This document shows positions 1-12,146 of a stretch of 64,000 nt of DNA, piece after piece. Under the pieces are notes generated by a model. The model made no database searches and was not told the origin of the DNA. It was given only the letters and a program-made list of their open reading frames with translations. This DNA comes from Gonatopus flavifemur (lineage: Eukaryota; Arthropoda; Insecta; Hymenoptera; Dryinidae): NCBI GenBank assembly GCA_018340375.1, contig JAFFJZ010000012.1:2294001-2358000 (forward strand). Reading direction: 5' to 3'. The position numbers and the translations under genes were made by a program. Every line of letters begins with the position of its first letter. Position 1 is the stretch's first letter.

Positions 1-256
1 AAGAAAGAAACCGCAGAGTACCGAAAAAAGTATGAAACAGAAGGCAAAAGGGAAAGGGCGTGAAAAATATTTCTAACCGCGCCGTGAGATTTAACGAATG
101 ATTTTTCGTTAGATCAAACATCATTAAAATCCCTTCGTAGTTATTGAATTTATTTTTATTGGTTCTGTAATTGTAAAGTTATCCCTTTTCTTTCATTTTT
201 TATTCATATTCGATGAACTTGGACGATAATCATTTGCATATCTCATCGTTTTACAG
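1..256. other. Intron or intergenic DNA before the first visible exon
   Basis: No coding exon is evident here. The stretch ends in a pyrimidine-rich tract and a TTTACAG acceptor at 251-256 that opens the first visible ankyrin exon, so at least the last part is intron of the ankyrin gene, whose 5' exons lie outside the window. Confidence 0.6.
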
Positions 257-3040
257 CATGGAAACTCGGCGTTGCACGAGGCTTCGTGGCGTGGTTACAG
301 TCGAACCGTGGCCGCCTTGGCAAAAGCCCTCGGGACACAACGTGCACCTTTGCACGCGAGGAATCTCGCTGGATTTGCGCCGCTTCATCTTGCCTGCCAA
401 AACGGGCACAACCAAAGCTGCCGAGAACTACTCTTGGCTGGATGTAATCCCGATCTTCAGAATAACGTTGAGTTCTATCATCATCATTATCATCATTATC
501 TCTCCTTATTCTCCAAATGATTGTTCTAAATAATTTTCATTTATTTCCAGTACGGGGATACGCCGCTCCACACTTCCGCGAGATACGGTCACGCGGGAGT
601 AACGAGAATATTGATATCCGCGTTGTGCAGAGTTTCGGATCAGAATAAGGTAATATTATCATCATTATGCGATATTTGAGTTATTTTTGTTCTTTTTCTG
701 ATGTTTGTTTATCCCGGTAGAACGGAGATACAGCACTTCACATAGCAGCGGCGATGGGCCGACGAAAATTGACGAGGATTCTGTTGGAGGCGGGTTGCGA
801 TCGTTCATTACGTAATAAGCAAGGAGAAACCGCGAAAGATATAGCAAGGCGTAAGAACCTGGCCGAGATACTCGAGATCATCAACAAGGCCCGTGGTAAG
901 AGCAAAACCCGTAGCAAAAGCCGCGAGAACGAGGAGGAGGGAGAGACGATTGCCGCTACCGCTGCCGCCGCTGCTGCTGCTGCTGCTGCTGGTGCTGCTG
1001 GAACAGAGGACGACAAGGTCGACGGTAAAAGCGGCAAGGGTGAGAAAAAGAGGGAGAAAAATGGTAGCGGAACGAGTGGGAGCAGGGACGGATGCTCCAA
1101 GAAAGAGAAAAAGAAACTCAAGGGTGGAAAACCGCATAAGGTACGATAATTCCTTCTCATTGTATGGTATTACCCTTTCTTGTGTACACAACGTGCTCAT
1201 ACGTTCGTCACGTATCGCGTTTATATATTGAAAATTTGTAGGTCCATTTCGAGAAGGCTATTATGGGAAGGCAATGGTCGCCCTACGGTTGTCATTATTA
1301 TCCGGATCCCGAAGCCTTTCCCCAGCCTCGTTTAGATTCGTTACCTTCGGATCCTTTGGGGAGAGGCGAACAGTATTATCTCGATCTCGCTGGCAATATC
1401 AGAAAAGGTCCGGTGGGTGTTGGCTATACCTGTTATTGCGCTCCATTTTTCCGTCACATGGAAGCTAAATTGGAACGAGATAAAGCCGAATTGAAAGCTC
1501 ACATAGATCAGGTTTGTTTCTGTTTCGTTTTTCTTTTCTTAAATCTCGTTCTGAGGATTTTATGAATTTATAAATAATAAAATAATATCGACAGGCTCAC
1601 GAGAGATTGGATCTGAAAGTGGCAAACTTGGAGAGACGAACCAGAGGGCAGATATCGGAATTAACGAGATGCGTAGCGGCTGAGAGATCGCGTTGCGACG
1701 ACAGACATCGTCATCTACAGCGATGGTTATCCCGAGGAGGTCAAGGACGGCACAGCGAGAGACCACCTAGGATCAACTCGAACGAGGGTCATCGGCACGA
1801 TACGTTAACCCCAGCTCGAGCTAGATCTCTCGAGGATCTTCTCGACGATCGGCCTCACGATCGTAGTTTCGAAATCCCCGGTGAGACCCCGTTGCACCGA
1901 GGCAGTCTCGACGATCTTGATATTCCAGCTATTCCGAGACTAAGCAAATCTATGAGAGATCTTCCATCCGGCTCGGCGATAGCCGGATCCACGCTCCGCG
2001 TGTTGGACGTGCCCGGTAGATTGAACGAGACTTTCGACGGAGTCATCAGACAGGATCGGTCCTCTCCTCTCGGAGCCGCTGCTTCCCCTTCGTCCAGTAG
2101 TCGACAACAACGTAATCTTCAACAACGCGTCAGTAGAGACTTTATTCTCTTCTCCGCGATCGATTTATCACGATAATCCTGATGTTTTGTTTTTCTCCAT
2201 CAGACCTCGATGTCTCACGATTTAGGCTTGAACTCTTGTCACGACGGGAAGAGTGGTTCTCGAAAGCAGATGGAAGAGGATAAACCAGAACGGAGGAGCG
2301 TTCACGAGATGATTAAACGTTTCCAACAGGTGCCTGGGATGCACAACGGTTGGAGAGGAACACCACGGTCGGGGAGCAGCGATCCCGCCACCAGTCCCGA
2401 ACATAGTCAACATAGTTCTCAAAATCAAAGAGTACAGCCCCAAGGTGGGATGAGTAACGGTTGGCACGGTGAGAGCGAAGGTAGAATTTTTCAACACTTC
2501 TTTGTGCGCCGACAGAAGATTGGGATAACGAATCCGTATGTGATGATTATTCCCAGGTAACAATAGCGAGAGCAGCGATGCCGAGGACGAACAACCGGAA
2601 GCTTTGAATAGCGTCGCGGGGGGTGGAGGTGCAGAAAAAGTCGTGGTTCAGGAAACCGTGCATTACGAGAGTATCGCCAAAATGCCGTATAGATCTCGTA
2701 GCGGAGTCTATAGTCCGACCCCGCACGACGCTCACAACGATTCCGGTTACAGTACGCGAATGTACGGATCCAGCAAAGGGGCTTCGCCTTCCTTATCCGG
2801 TATACGATATTTGGATAAGCTTCGACTCGTAACGTACGATTATTCTCGATCATTGAAACGATATCGTTGATTTTAGGTCAATTAGAATGCGACGTGATAC
2901 TTCCGTCCTCGCAAGGGGTATTCCCAACCGGTGAACAATTGGCCGCTCTCCTGGAACAACCTCGAGGTCACGATCTTACGGTTTACGAAAGAGGAGCCGA
3001 CAACGTTGTCATCAACATCGGCACAGCCAGTCTCGTATAA
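257..3040 (+). CDS. dgo: Ankyrin-repeat protein of the Diego/ANKRD6 (Diversin) type, 3' part
   Basis: Partial gene; the 5' end is outside the window. Exons read in one continuous frame: 257-466, 551-649, 721-1140, 1242-1511, 1595-2128, 2204-2480, 2557-2799, 2877-3040 (TAA), all with GT-AG borders, giving about 738 residues. The first three exons hold ankyrin repeats (HGNSALHEASWRGY, GFAPLHLACQNGH, YGDTPLHTSARYGH, NGDTALHIAAAMGR). A Lys/Arg/Glu-rich linker with a poly-alanine run (about 957-1002), a charged probable coiled coil (about 1455-1720) and a long Ser-rich tail follow. Repeats followed by a coiled coil fit Diego/ANKRD6. In that family the protein acts at the cell cortex in Frizzled/Dishevelled planar polarity. 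The only good AATAAA downstream (3287-3292) lies inside the convergent gene's last exon, so the 3' ends probably overlap. Another ankyrin family is possible; the gene name is inference. Confidence 0.66.
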
Positions 3041-3242
3041 TCGTGTCTCTCTTTTTCCCAAAGACAGAGTTTTCTAATCGCTAACTCTCGTTTGTACGAA
3101 TTGAAATATATGACAAAACAAAATTTATATATTATATATATTCGATAACGACGATTGCCATGAAACAATATTATACTCTACGTTACATACTATCTTCCCT
3201 TTGTTTTCTTTTTACATAATAATTATTTATTCTAAACAATAA

Positions 3243-5465
3243 TTACAATACATTGTGTCCTATTGCTCGTTTTTCCGACTCATTCGAATAAAAATCAGCT
3301 ATCGAGGAATGATACAAAGGTATCCCGGTGAGGGCTTGAGAAGTGGAATTACATATATGTGCAACAACGTAGTCTCCAATCTCGATGGACTTTGAAGTCT
3401 TTGAATTACATTTATTTACAGGAACGGAAGTTCGAGGCAGGATAACTCTGATATTCCCGTCGGTCCTCCCTTGAAAATCTTGACTCGATCTTTTACTGGT
3501 CTGGGAAAGTCAAAAAAAAATCATAAAGAGTGCAAAATCCATCATTCGTCATCGCGAAGACATAAAACTTACCCCGTCTATCAATACCAATTGCTGTTGA
3601 CCTATTTGCGTCCTGTTGAGATTATTAACCTCGCTTCTGTAAACCGCTATCATCTTCTGAAGTCTTTTCAATTTCTCTGTATTCGTCACGTTATCCTCGT
3701 ACCTACGATGCGCCGTGGTTTTCTATCAATGAAAAATCAATAATTAACCAAGTTGATTTTTCGAACGTATCGAATCTATCGATTCTTCCAAGTTTTTACC
3801 TCTCTCATGCTATAAGCGAATAAAAACGCGGAATTGTATTTGACGTGTCGAATCAAACTAATCGTATCCTCGAATTCCGATTCAGTTTCCCCGCAAAATC
3901 CAGCAATAAAATCACTGGATAACGATACATCGGGTATCATACTTCTCACGCGATCTATTAGATTTAAATAAGTTTCTCTGGTATATCCTCGTCGCATTCT
4001 CTCCAGGACGGCATCGTTGCCGCTTTGCGCAGGTAAATGCAATTGATTGCAAATATTCGATCTTTCGCTTATCAATTCCAACACCTCGTTTGGGAAGTCT
4101 TTCGGATGGGGTGAGGTAAATCTAAAATTTAACAATTTTTCGATTCCTCTCCTGAGATTCTTTCTAAGATTATACAAAAAAATATCCCTATCTTTACCTT
4201 ATCCTTATTTCAGGATTTATCAGAGAAACTTTATCCAACAGATCGGCGAATCTTAATCCTCCTTTTTTGGATTTATACACAGTTCTGAATCCTTCGCTGA
4301 GATGAGTGGGTTCGTTTCTAACGCCCTCCCCGCCAGTATAATAATCCGATATCGACGTGTCTCTGTAACTATTGACGTTTTGTCCAAGAAGAGTTATTTC
4401 CTTTACCCCTTCGTCGGACAATTTTTTGATTTCATTGATTATGCTGGTGATAGGTCGAGATCTTTCTCTTCCTCTCGTGAACGGAACTACACAGTAAGTA
4501 CACATATTGTCGCATCCTCTCATTATAGTGCTGTAAGTATTCAAAATCTATTGGTGGGAATTCATGAATTTTCAAAAGAATTGATGAATAATATTATACT
4601 TACACAAAAGCCGACACAGAGTTTGGATTCAACCGAACGGGAGTTATATCCGCGTAAGTTTCATCCAACGACAACATTACATTCACCGCGGTCTGGTAAT
4701 TGTCGTGCGATACAGCCAATAATCTAGGTAAATCCTTGTAACTATCCGGCCCCGCTATCACATCCACGCAATCTCTCTTCTCAAGTATTTTCTCCTTCAA
4801 GCGTTCAGCCATACATCCTAAAAATTTGACAAACGCTTCTTATAACCTAGCGATACGATACATCGTTCGACAATCAATTGACTCACCCAACAAACCAATT
4901 TTCATATGTTTTTTCCTCTTTTTCAGAGCACTCAACATATCTAATTTATTCCATATTTTCACCTCCGCGCTGTCTCTGATGGCGCAAGTCATTAATAAAA
5001 CGACATCAGCCGTTTCCATGGTATTGCATCTACGGTACCCCTGTGATTGCAATATAGACCACACCACTTCGGTGTCATTTACGTTCATCTGACATCCGCG
5101 AACATCAAAATAAACTAGAAATACACATATCAGAAAAATATATTCGAGCAAACGATGTTTTGACAAATAATTTTACCTGATCGATTTCCACCGTTACTTG
5201 TTCCAAAATATCGTGAATTTTCAACGGATTTGGAAATAGACTTATTAATAACTTCGTTCAAAAAGGATGTCAAACCAGGTCCATCTTTCACGGTACTCTC
5301 TTCCGAAGGTATCGTGCTCTTCTTTGTATCTTCCGACGTAGAAAAGAATTTTGGGCGATGAAATTCACAGGGTCCATCTTTGAATAACAACGGATATTTA
5401 TTGATCCAATTTTTGCATACTCTTCGTAATCTCGAGCAACGAAAATTGCTTATTGTATTCATCAT
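3243..5465 (-). CDS. CDK5RAP1: CDK5RAP1-like tRNA methylthiotransferase (radical SAM)
   Basis: Complete gene of eight exons on the minus strand: 5465-5177, 5114-4887, 4817-4604, 4530-4198, 4121-3800, 3722-3573, 3500-3420, 3389-3243. All phases agree and the product is 587 residues, the usual length of animal CDK5RAP1. The N-terminal MTTase domain has the cysteines in [24 protein letters not shown] and [10 protein letters not shown]. The radical-SAM [4Fe-4S] motif is CDNMCTYC in exon 4, followed by [21 protein letters not shown] and the C-terminal TRAM-like strand IGDYVVAHI are also present. The first residues are basic ([11 protein letters not shown]) and end RPKFFST, like a mitochondrial presequence. 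The family converts i6A37 to ms2i6A37 in mitochondrial tRNAs. ATG 5465 is the first in-frame ATG after an upstream stop. A reverse AATAAA lies at 3226-3231, just past the stop, and the stop is 202 bp from that of the Diego-like gene. Confidence 0.95.
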
Positions 5466-5808
5466 CGATTGATTTATCGTTCGCTTCAAGTTCTGTGATT
5501 TTCAAGCACACAATCTTGCACAACAAGGGGTTAGTTTTCTCTTCATATATTTACAATGTGAAAAGAATCATATTTGAAATGAAAAATGAACTTCATTTTG
5601 AAGTGAATTGTATACAATGAACGTTGTTTAATTTGTGTTTTAATGACTGTTATTGATTACAGGTTTTTGCAATATATGAAATATACTGTTGTTTTTCTTG
5701 AATGATAAGGTTAGAATTGAACCGATGAAAATATTTAGATTCACGCAGGTGTGATTTGTAGGTTATGGTTGTGGTTATAAATGGCTTAGGTCTTTGATGG
5801 ACCCAGAC

Positions 5809-5955
5809 CAGTGATGCCAGTATTTCCTAGAAAAATCTTCAGATTTTTCTTCATTGGTCACTTCTTTCCAAATTGAGCATATGATTGGCCGGTTTGACAA
5901 GAAATGACCAATCATCAGATGCTGAAGATTTTTCTAGGGAATACTGGCAACGCTG
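5809..5955. mobile_element. 147 bp hAT-type MITE, copy 1
   Basis: The ends are CAGTGATGCCAGTATT and, inverted, AATACTGGCAACGCTG; the inner arms pair through AGAAAAATCTTCAG. A perfect 8 bp duplication ACCCAGAC flanks it (5801-5808 and 5956-5963). Copies of the same length are at 7870-8016 and 55389-55535. Confidence 0.88.
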
Positions 5956-6330
5956 ACCCAGACCCCTCCGACTGTCTAGAACTTTTGTTCATATACTGAT
6001 CAGAAAGTTGTAGAGGGCTCCGCGTGTCAGTGGGGCTATTGATTCTGTAGAATGAATCATTTATCGCGAAAATTCAAGGTGAATAGTGAGAAAATGACCA
6101 ATAATTACAGATCATACTATTGCATTTATAAATTTTTAACTTACAAGGAACCAAACTTTGCAACGTTGATATTTTGAGGTTATGATTCAGCCAACTAGAT
6201 GAAATCGCCATCTGGATTTCTTGGGCATTTCTTGGTCAATACGTGAACAGGATTTCTAGGGGAAAATGCATGAGTCGGAGGGGTCTGGATGGACCTATAC
6301 GCGAATTTTCTATCTTGTTTCAGTTATAGA

Positions 6331-6333
6331 CCG

Positions 6334-6387
<54 letters not shown>

Positions 6388-6388
6388 A
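6331..6388. repeat. (TAG)n microsatellite
   Basis: About 19 uninterrupted TAG units. It creates a spurious poly-tyrosine reading frame on the opposite strand. Confidence 0.97.
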
Positions 6389-6499
6389 TTGACTTTATTG
6401 CAGGAATTTGCAATACATAAACGGTAAGAAATACAGTTATAGACTAGGATGATTTGTAGGTTAGAAGCATGGAGAATGGAGGAAAGGAGTACGATCACA

Positions 6500-6642
6500 A
6501 TAGCTTCGTTCGTTCAAGGGTGTTCTAAGTTGCTCCAACGTGCTCCAGATATTTGTGATTGGCTCTTCTAGTTATAAACATGAATTGATTGGTTTGGTGC
6601 AAGTTGGGGCAACTTAGAACACCTTAGAACGAACGAAGCTAT
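6500..6642. mobile_element. Palindromic MITE, ATAGCTTCGTTCGTTC ends
   Basis: The first 16 bases are repeated inverted at the end (GAACGAACGAAGCTAT), and the arms continue through GTGTTCTAAGTTGC and its complement. The total is 143 bp with no coding capacity. The target duplication is unclear. Confidence 0.75.
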
Positions 6643-6768
6643 CACCAGGGGGGTGTAACTCAACGTTATAAAAGTAAAATAAATTTGGACTGATTTCTGC
6701 GCCCTCTTGAACGAGTGCTTTGATGTGAACTAAAAATCAATATGGCGACCTCGTGTAGCAGGGTAACC

Positions 6769-6955
6769 TCAAAATTATTCTGATTTTGAAACATCAATAG
6801 TATTCCAACAATAAAGTGCGAAAATCAGAAAATTCTAAAGCCAAATTATATATTAAAAAATCTAATTTGTTTTTAGAATTGTTGTTCACACTTTGTTGTT
6901 GAAATACTGTTGATGTTTCAAAATTAAAATTGATCGGCATAATTTTGAGGTTACC
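6769..6955. mobile_element. Palindromic element, GGTAACCTCAAAATTAT ends
   Basis: GGTAACCTCAAAATTAT at the left is mirrored by ATAATTTTGAGGTTACC at the right. Inner segments (TTGAAACATCAATAGTATT and a diverged complement) pair as well. A diverged relative of the left half and its flank lies at about 63090-63210. Confidence 0.65.
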
Positions 6956-7147
6956 TCGATTCAATACGATCGAAGCGCCATCATGCTAGGGAACTTGTCC
7001 TGAATTAAAATGTGATTTGGGGTCATCCTAAAGTGTTGAAGCCCCGTGCACGATACTGCATAATACTTTTGAAGTGTCCTCGAAAACGTAACCTAGATTG
7101 GTCTCAAAATTGGCGCTGTCGTACGTGTGTACCAGTTTGTACAACCA

Positions 7148-7268
7148 GCTCATGTTCCAAAACCTTGCCCTCGTACTCTAGAGTATCAGTGTAACTCTTT
7201 TCAATTCATCAGGAACATAGAGAAAACCGATACCCCAGAGTACAAGAGTAAGGTTTTGAAACATGAGC
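7148..7268. mobile_element. Palindromic MITE, GCTCATGTTCCAAAACCTT ends
   Basis: The left arm from 7148 pairs with the inverted right arm ending near 7268, with TACTCTAGAGTATC near the fold. It is non-coding. Confidence 0.65.
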
Positions 7269-7285
7269 CCAGTAACCATGGAAAC

Positions 7286-7621
7286 CAGGGGGCATAAACT
7301 CAGATGAAAAATTTTCAGATGGGTTTCAGCGCCGCCGTACGGTACCTCCATTGAAGTAAATTTACATGGACAGGCCAACCCAAATGATTGACAAATCATA
7401 AAAATTGTTGAAGTAGTGTTAGTGTGTCTATGGAGCTTTCCGAAGTGTTTGACCCGGGGCGTCTGGGGCGTGAACTACGGATTTCTATTGGTTCATTCCA
7501 CGCCCCTAACGCCTTGGGTCACACACTTCGGAAAGCTCCTATGGAAATTACTTCAATGAAGGTACCATACGGCGGCGCTGAAATTCGTTTGAAAATTGTT
7601 CATTTGAGTTTGTACCCCCTG
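7286..7621. mobile_element. hAT-type MITE (CAGGGGGCATAA ends), copy 1, with a nested MITE
   Basis: It starts CAGGGGGCATAAACTCAGAT and ends with the inverted equivalent in TTTGTACCCCCTG. The flanks are ATGGAAAC (7278-7285) and ATGGGAAC (7622-7629), an 8 bp duplication with one change. A second MITE (7432-7539) is inserted inside. The copy at 12147-12369 lacks that insertion and shows the empty state. Confidence 0.82.
7432..7539. mobile_element. MITE with GGAGCTTTCCGAAGTG ends, nested
   Basis: GGAGCTTTCCGAAGTG is mirrored by an inverted copy ending GGAAAGCTCC, with TAT on both sides, possibly a 3 bp target duplication. A second copy is at 11707-11814. It is younger than its host element. Confidence 0.75.
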
Positions 7622-7869
7622 ATGGGAACCAATTGCTTAACCAATAAGACTCCGGTTTTTATCGTCGCCAGCGCCATCAGTGGTAAAATTATAAACTACC
7701 TGGATCATAATTTCACGGACACTTTCCGTTGGAGAAACCAGGCTTTGATCTCGCAGTCCTTTTCTCTATTCTCTATGGTTAGAAATCCAGAAGGAAATCG
7801 TGAAGACACGTTCATACGTTCATCCACCTGGTAAAACCACCTGTTACACCGACATGTTCGTTCTACGTG

Positions 7870-8016
7870 CAGCGTTGGCAGTATTCCCTAGAAAAATCTT
7901 CAGCATCTGATGATTGGTTATTTCTTGTACAACCGGCCAATCATATTTTCAATTTGGAAAGAAATGACGAATGCCAAAAAATCTGAAGATTTTTCTCGGG
8001 AATACTGGCATCACTG
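7870..8016. mobile_element. 147 bp hAT-type MITE, copy 2
   Basis: The ends are CAGCGTTGGCAGTATT and AATACTGGCATCACTG. The length matches copies 1 and 3 exactly and the internal sequence is closely similar. The flanking octamers (TCTACGTG, TCTAATTC) agree only in the first four bases, so the target duplication has decayed. Confidence 0.85.
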
Positions 8017-8138
8017 TCTAATTCTCCTGAACATTGAACTTTGTAACATACTGGAATGAGCACTTCCTAGAATATTGCGCGCAGAGAGAGACGGTTTTTC
8101 GTGCGACAACGGAGAAGATACTGTACAAGATATTTACC

Positions 8139-8503
8139 GGGTAGGGGATGAATCAACGAAAATCAAAATCAACGAAACGAAAAATTACTGCAAGTGTGAA
8201 GTTGGCTATTTATGTGGTATATAATGAAGTTAGTAATAAAATATGGATTAAATAAAACGAAACATCGATCATATTTCGAAGCAACACAAACCGGAATGGT
8301 ACCAGCGTACCAGCGAGAATCAAATTCATAACTCGGAAAAATCAAGTTGGTCATGAGGTTATGTGTTTTGTTTCAACTAATCACTGTTCTTCATGTTCCG
8401 TTTTATTTAATCCATATTTTATTACTAACTTCATTATATACCACATAAATAGCCAACTTCACACTTGCAGTAATTTTTCGTTTCGTTGATTCATCCCCCA
8501 CCC
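8139..8503. mobile_element. 365 bp inverted-repeat element with a perfect 9 bp duplication
   Basis: Arms of about 105 bp begin GGGTAGGGGATGAATCAACG and end in the inverted GATTCATCCCCCACCC. ATATTTACC stands on both sides (8130-8138 and 8504-8512). A diverged single-arm relative is at about 11360-11470. Confidence 0.85.
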
Positions 8504-8533
8504 ATATTTACCTTCGCCAAAAACGTTGATCAG

Positions 8534-9071
8534 TAGTATGCAAAAAGCCTGACTGCTTGTCATTGGCTGAAAATTGGTGATTTCTAGTGAAATGACTAAA
8601 TATTCCTAGTGACCAACTAATAATAGTGGAGTCGGGCTTATTACCGGTCGGGCTTCTTGCATACTAATATTCTGCAGTCAAAATGCAATGATTTGCCGTT
8701 TGAAAAAAATTTTTTCGACGCTCAGTTTTGAAGATATGAGCATCTTTAGATTTTTTTTCGAATCCAAATCATTCAAAAACACTGTATGCTACATACATGA
8801 GCTTAACATCATTCGCTAAGTTGGAAAACGGCGGGTTTGTGGAAAGAAATTGAACTATTTTACCATTGATAGTTTTTTTTAGCTTTCAGTCAATCAGAAT
8901 TCAGCAACTTCAAATCGCTCTAGCTCCAGAACTTTTTAATTTTTCATTTGATTAAATTACATTCTTATAATTAGTCGGGTCAACTGTCATTCGGGTTTAA
9001 AGTCATTCGGGTTAAATGCAGTCGGGCTAACGCCAATCGGGCTCATTACCAGTTCGGCTTATTGCATACTA
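8534..9071. mobile_element. GGTAGTATGC-family element, long or composite copy
   Basis: It opens with AGTAGTATGCAAAAAGCC and ends GCATACTACC. An internal end (GCTTCTTGCATACTA, near 8666) suggests a short copy lying next to or inside a longer one. The right part carries the short tandem series based on TCGGGYT also seen at 13037-13110. Confidence 0.65.
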
Positions 9072-9787
9072 CCACAACGATCGCGTGGCAGCGGTCCAGA
9101 GGATGAAAGGACACCAAAGGAGAATTTGAAGGAGGTGCAAATTGACTTGTATCGAGAAATGAAGTAAACGGCGCTGAGATGATTTATAATTTCAACTTGT
9201 ACGACTGAGATGAGTTTTACATAAATATACCCTTACAACACACCAGTTCAGAAAGAGTTGATTATGATTCCAACTGAGATTCAAAGAATTCATTATGAAT
9301 TCTCAAGAATTTTTTTTGATCCCCTGTGCTGGGTGGGTACATCAATTCTAAACTGTAGTGCTACTTCGGATGCGACGAATTCAATTGTGACTTTTGTTGC
9401 TTTTGCAGATCATAATGCCGCGCAATGACAACGAAGTTGTGATGTGTATGAGAGTTTGAGGGTAGCAATTCTACGCTCAAGAATTCGTAGGACTAGACGA
9501 GTGCTAAGAGGAAGTATTGGAACCAAAGGTTAATGCTTCATAGACAACATCATGTGTGGAAGTGACTGAGATTTACGATACAAGTACATTTATAGAATAT
9601 GAGTATTGTATTTCATTCGTAAAATTTTCAACTCGACGTATTGTAGATGAGAAGGTTATTTGAGTGTAGACAAAATTGAAATACTGAATATATATGTGAA
9701 TGATGAATAAAACTCATTTTTGAATTCAAACTGTGTGAAATTTCGAACCTTCCGCCATTTCTCGAATTCCCTACCGAAAATTCGGAA

Positions 9788-9950
9788 TACCTCTTCGCTT
9801 ATCATGTTCTCCTGATACAAAATCGTATTTTTGTGAAATTTCCTGAGAGAAGCGACTTTTTCTGAAATTTTGCATTTTCCGCCAAAATCTGGACTACCTC
9901 TTCGCTTATCATGGTCTCCTGATACAAAATCGTATTTTTGTAAAATTCTC
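9788..9950. repeat. Two-copy tandem repeat, period about 106 bp
   Basis: A block of about 52 bp starting CCTCTTCGCTTATCATG occurs at about 9790 and again at about 9896, nearly identical, with spacer sequence between. No coding potential was recognised. Confidence 0.75.
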
Positions 9951-10314
9951 AAGAGAAATTAAAGAACTCTTACAATCGGCACACGGCTTCCTCGTTCCTA
10001 ATCAATCAATTATGATTGAACTTTTGGAAACATAGTTAAACAATGCAGATTGCTAAAGACTCTTTTTCCACTCTTCTCAACCGATTGTAATGAAACCTAA
10101 TGGGACCATCATGATGGGATCATTCTTGAAGAGTTCTGTTTTGCTTTTGAAAGAAAAAGAATCCTCCGTGTGTTATCTGGAATTGCAATCGGCTAATAGG
10201 GAGTTAATATATGGACGGGCGCGAAATCACCCCCACATGTAACTGTGGTGAAAATTTCATAAGGACTGGATAATAGGAACCGAACATATGCGCGGTCGCA
10301 ATTCTGTTCACGTA

Positions 10315-10352
10315 CACACACACATACACAACACACACACACACACACACAC
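10315..10352. repeat. (CA)n microsatellite
   Basis: CA-dinucleotide runs, with one interruption, inside an otherwise featureless stretch. Confidence 0.9.
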
Positions 10353-10900
10353 AAACAGACAGGCAGACACAAAACCAAAAAAGTTCCCCGAATCGAAGCA
10401 ACATTTTGGCCTAAGAGATTATTTTGAGTTTAGAGACAAACAAATTTTCGGCCCCCGGAAACGATTACAAAGCTTCCCTCTAACGGAGAAGCAAAATCCG
10501 AACCGCATCTCAATTTTATGTACGAATAACATCGCTGGGATCGTGGGAATAAAACAATCAAGTTGTTCGAATTCGAAGTTTCCATTTATTCCTGATATAC
10601 CCCTATTATAAAATTCATACCTGTTCATACATTATGTTGTAATTTATAATAGACAGCACACCATTAACATACATCTAACTTCTGGTCAAAAAATTTTGTG
10701 GGTCTATGTAAAAGGTGGAATTATGTCGGATCGGGATTTATGTAGAATCAGGAATTATGGATAACCAGGAATTATGTAAGAACGGAATGTATGTAGGAAC
10801 GAAATTTTCTCCACACTCCACCGGTTCAATCAATCCTTTTCCTTCTTTTCGATAGATCCTTGTTTCCTAATCAATTGTTAATCAATTAGGGACATTTTTG

Positions 10901-11021
10901 GGTATTATGCAAGAAGCCCGACTGCTTGTCATTGGCTGGAAAATGGTGATTTCTAGTGAAATCACTGAATATTCCTAGTGATCAACCAATAATAGTGAAG
11001 TCGGGCTTCTTGCATACTACC
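10901..11021. mobile_element. GGTAGTATGC-family hAT-type MITE, 121 bp, perfect 8 bp duplication
   Basis: It starts GGTATTATGCAAGAAGCCCG and ends, inverted, GGGCTTCTTGCATACTACC. CATTTTTG is duplicated exactly on both sides (10893-10900 and 11022-11029). Confidence 0.9.
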
Positions 11022-11472
11022 CATTTTTGAATAAATGAATATGTGAAGGATAATGTTTCAAACATGAAGAACTGATCATAAATGTTTCTCCAGTGAAAAA
11101 GAACAAGGGATCGCTAACAAGGTTTCATCGAAATGAAGGAAACGGCTTAATTGCGCAAAAATTTACATAACTGAAACCTGTGTAAACGTTAGAACGGATG
11201 TGCAGGGATTGTGTGTTTACAGTAGGTGTAATGAATCCATAGCCACCCACATTGATGAATTATGGAAAACCATAGAGGCTTCTGAAGTAGTTGATCTTAA
11301 TCCTTGGATCACTTTTCCAGCTTTTGGATTGGTCGAAAAGTGATCGGATTCGGTGGAGGCCAAATCAACGAAAGACCAAATCAACGGAAAAAAAAATTAC
11401 TGAAAGTCTGAAGTTGTCTATTTATGTAGTATAGCATGAAATTAGCCACAAAATGTTGATTGAATAAAATTC

Positions 11473-11606
11473 GGTAGGATGCAAGAAACCCGACCCTCAT
11501 CATTGACTGAAAACTGGTGAACTTTGGGAATCACCAAACATCCCTAGCTATCAACCAATAATCGTGGGGTCAGGCTCATTACCGTTCGGATTCCTCGCAC
11601 ACTACC
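11473..11606. mobile_element. GGTAGTATGC-family MITE, diverged copy
   Basis: The ends are GGTAGGATGCAAGAAACCCG and, inverted, CGCACACTACC. The flanks share AATTC only in part, so the target duplication is no longer clean. Confidence 0.75.
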
Positions 11607-11706
11607 ACGAATTCTTAATAAAAATCGAAATTCAAGCACCTGTACGTTTGAGGGACAACCACGTTGATCGATGGTGTGATTCAAGAGTTTGTAAACTGAA
11701 TACTAT

Positions 11707-11814
11707 GGAGCTTTCCGAAGTGTTGGACCCGGGGCGTCTGGGGCATGAACTACGGATTCCTATTGGTTCATTCCATGTCCCTGACGCCCCGGGTCACACA
11801 CTGCGGGAAGCTCC
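11707..11814. mobile_element. GGAGCTTTCCGAAGTG-ended MITE, second copy
   Basis: The same arms and core as 7432-7539, with substitutions, at a different genomic site. This shows that the inner element of 7286-7621 moves on its own. Confidence 0.75.
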
Positions 11815-12146
11815 CATATGATTACAATTTCTTTATGTGTGTTTTCTCAAATTGATGGAAGAACGGAGCTACGGATTCATTACACTGATAGATACCGGAG
11901 CCTTCCGAAGTAGCTTAAAAAGTGATCCGGATCATTTGAATTGGCTACTTCGGAACACTTCACTGTTAATTTAAACCGCGTCCATACGTTTGCTGTTCTC
12001 ATAATGGATCCGATCAGATCCGATCACTATCGCGTCTGAGGATGTCAATGTCACAAACTGATGGAAAAATTTTCGGGATACATTATTGATACACCCCTGT
12101 TGTCCCGAATGACTGTTAGCCCGAAATTTCCGAATTCGATTGAGAT

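Noticed and set aside
6310..6498. Frame with a long tyrosine run
   Set aside because: It is simply the TAG microsatellite read on the other strand.
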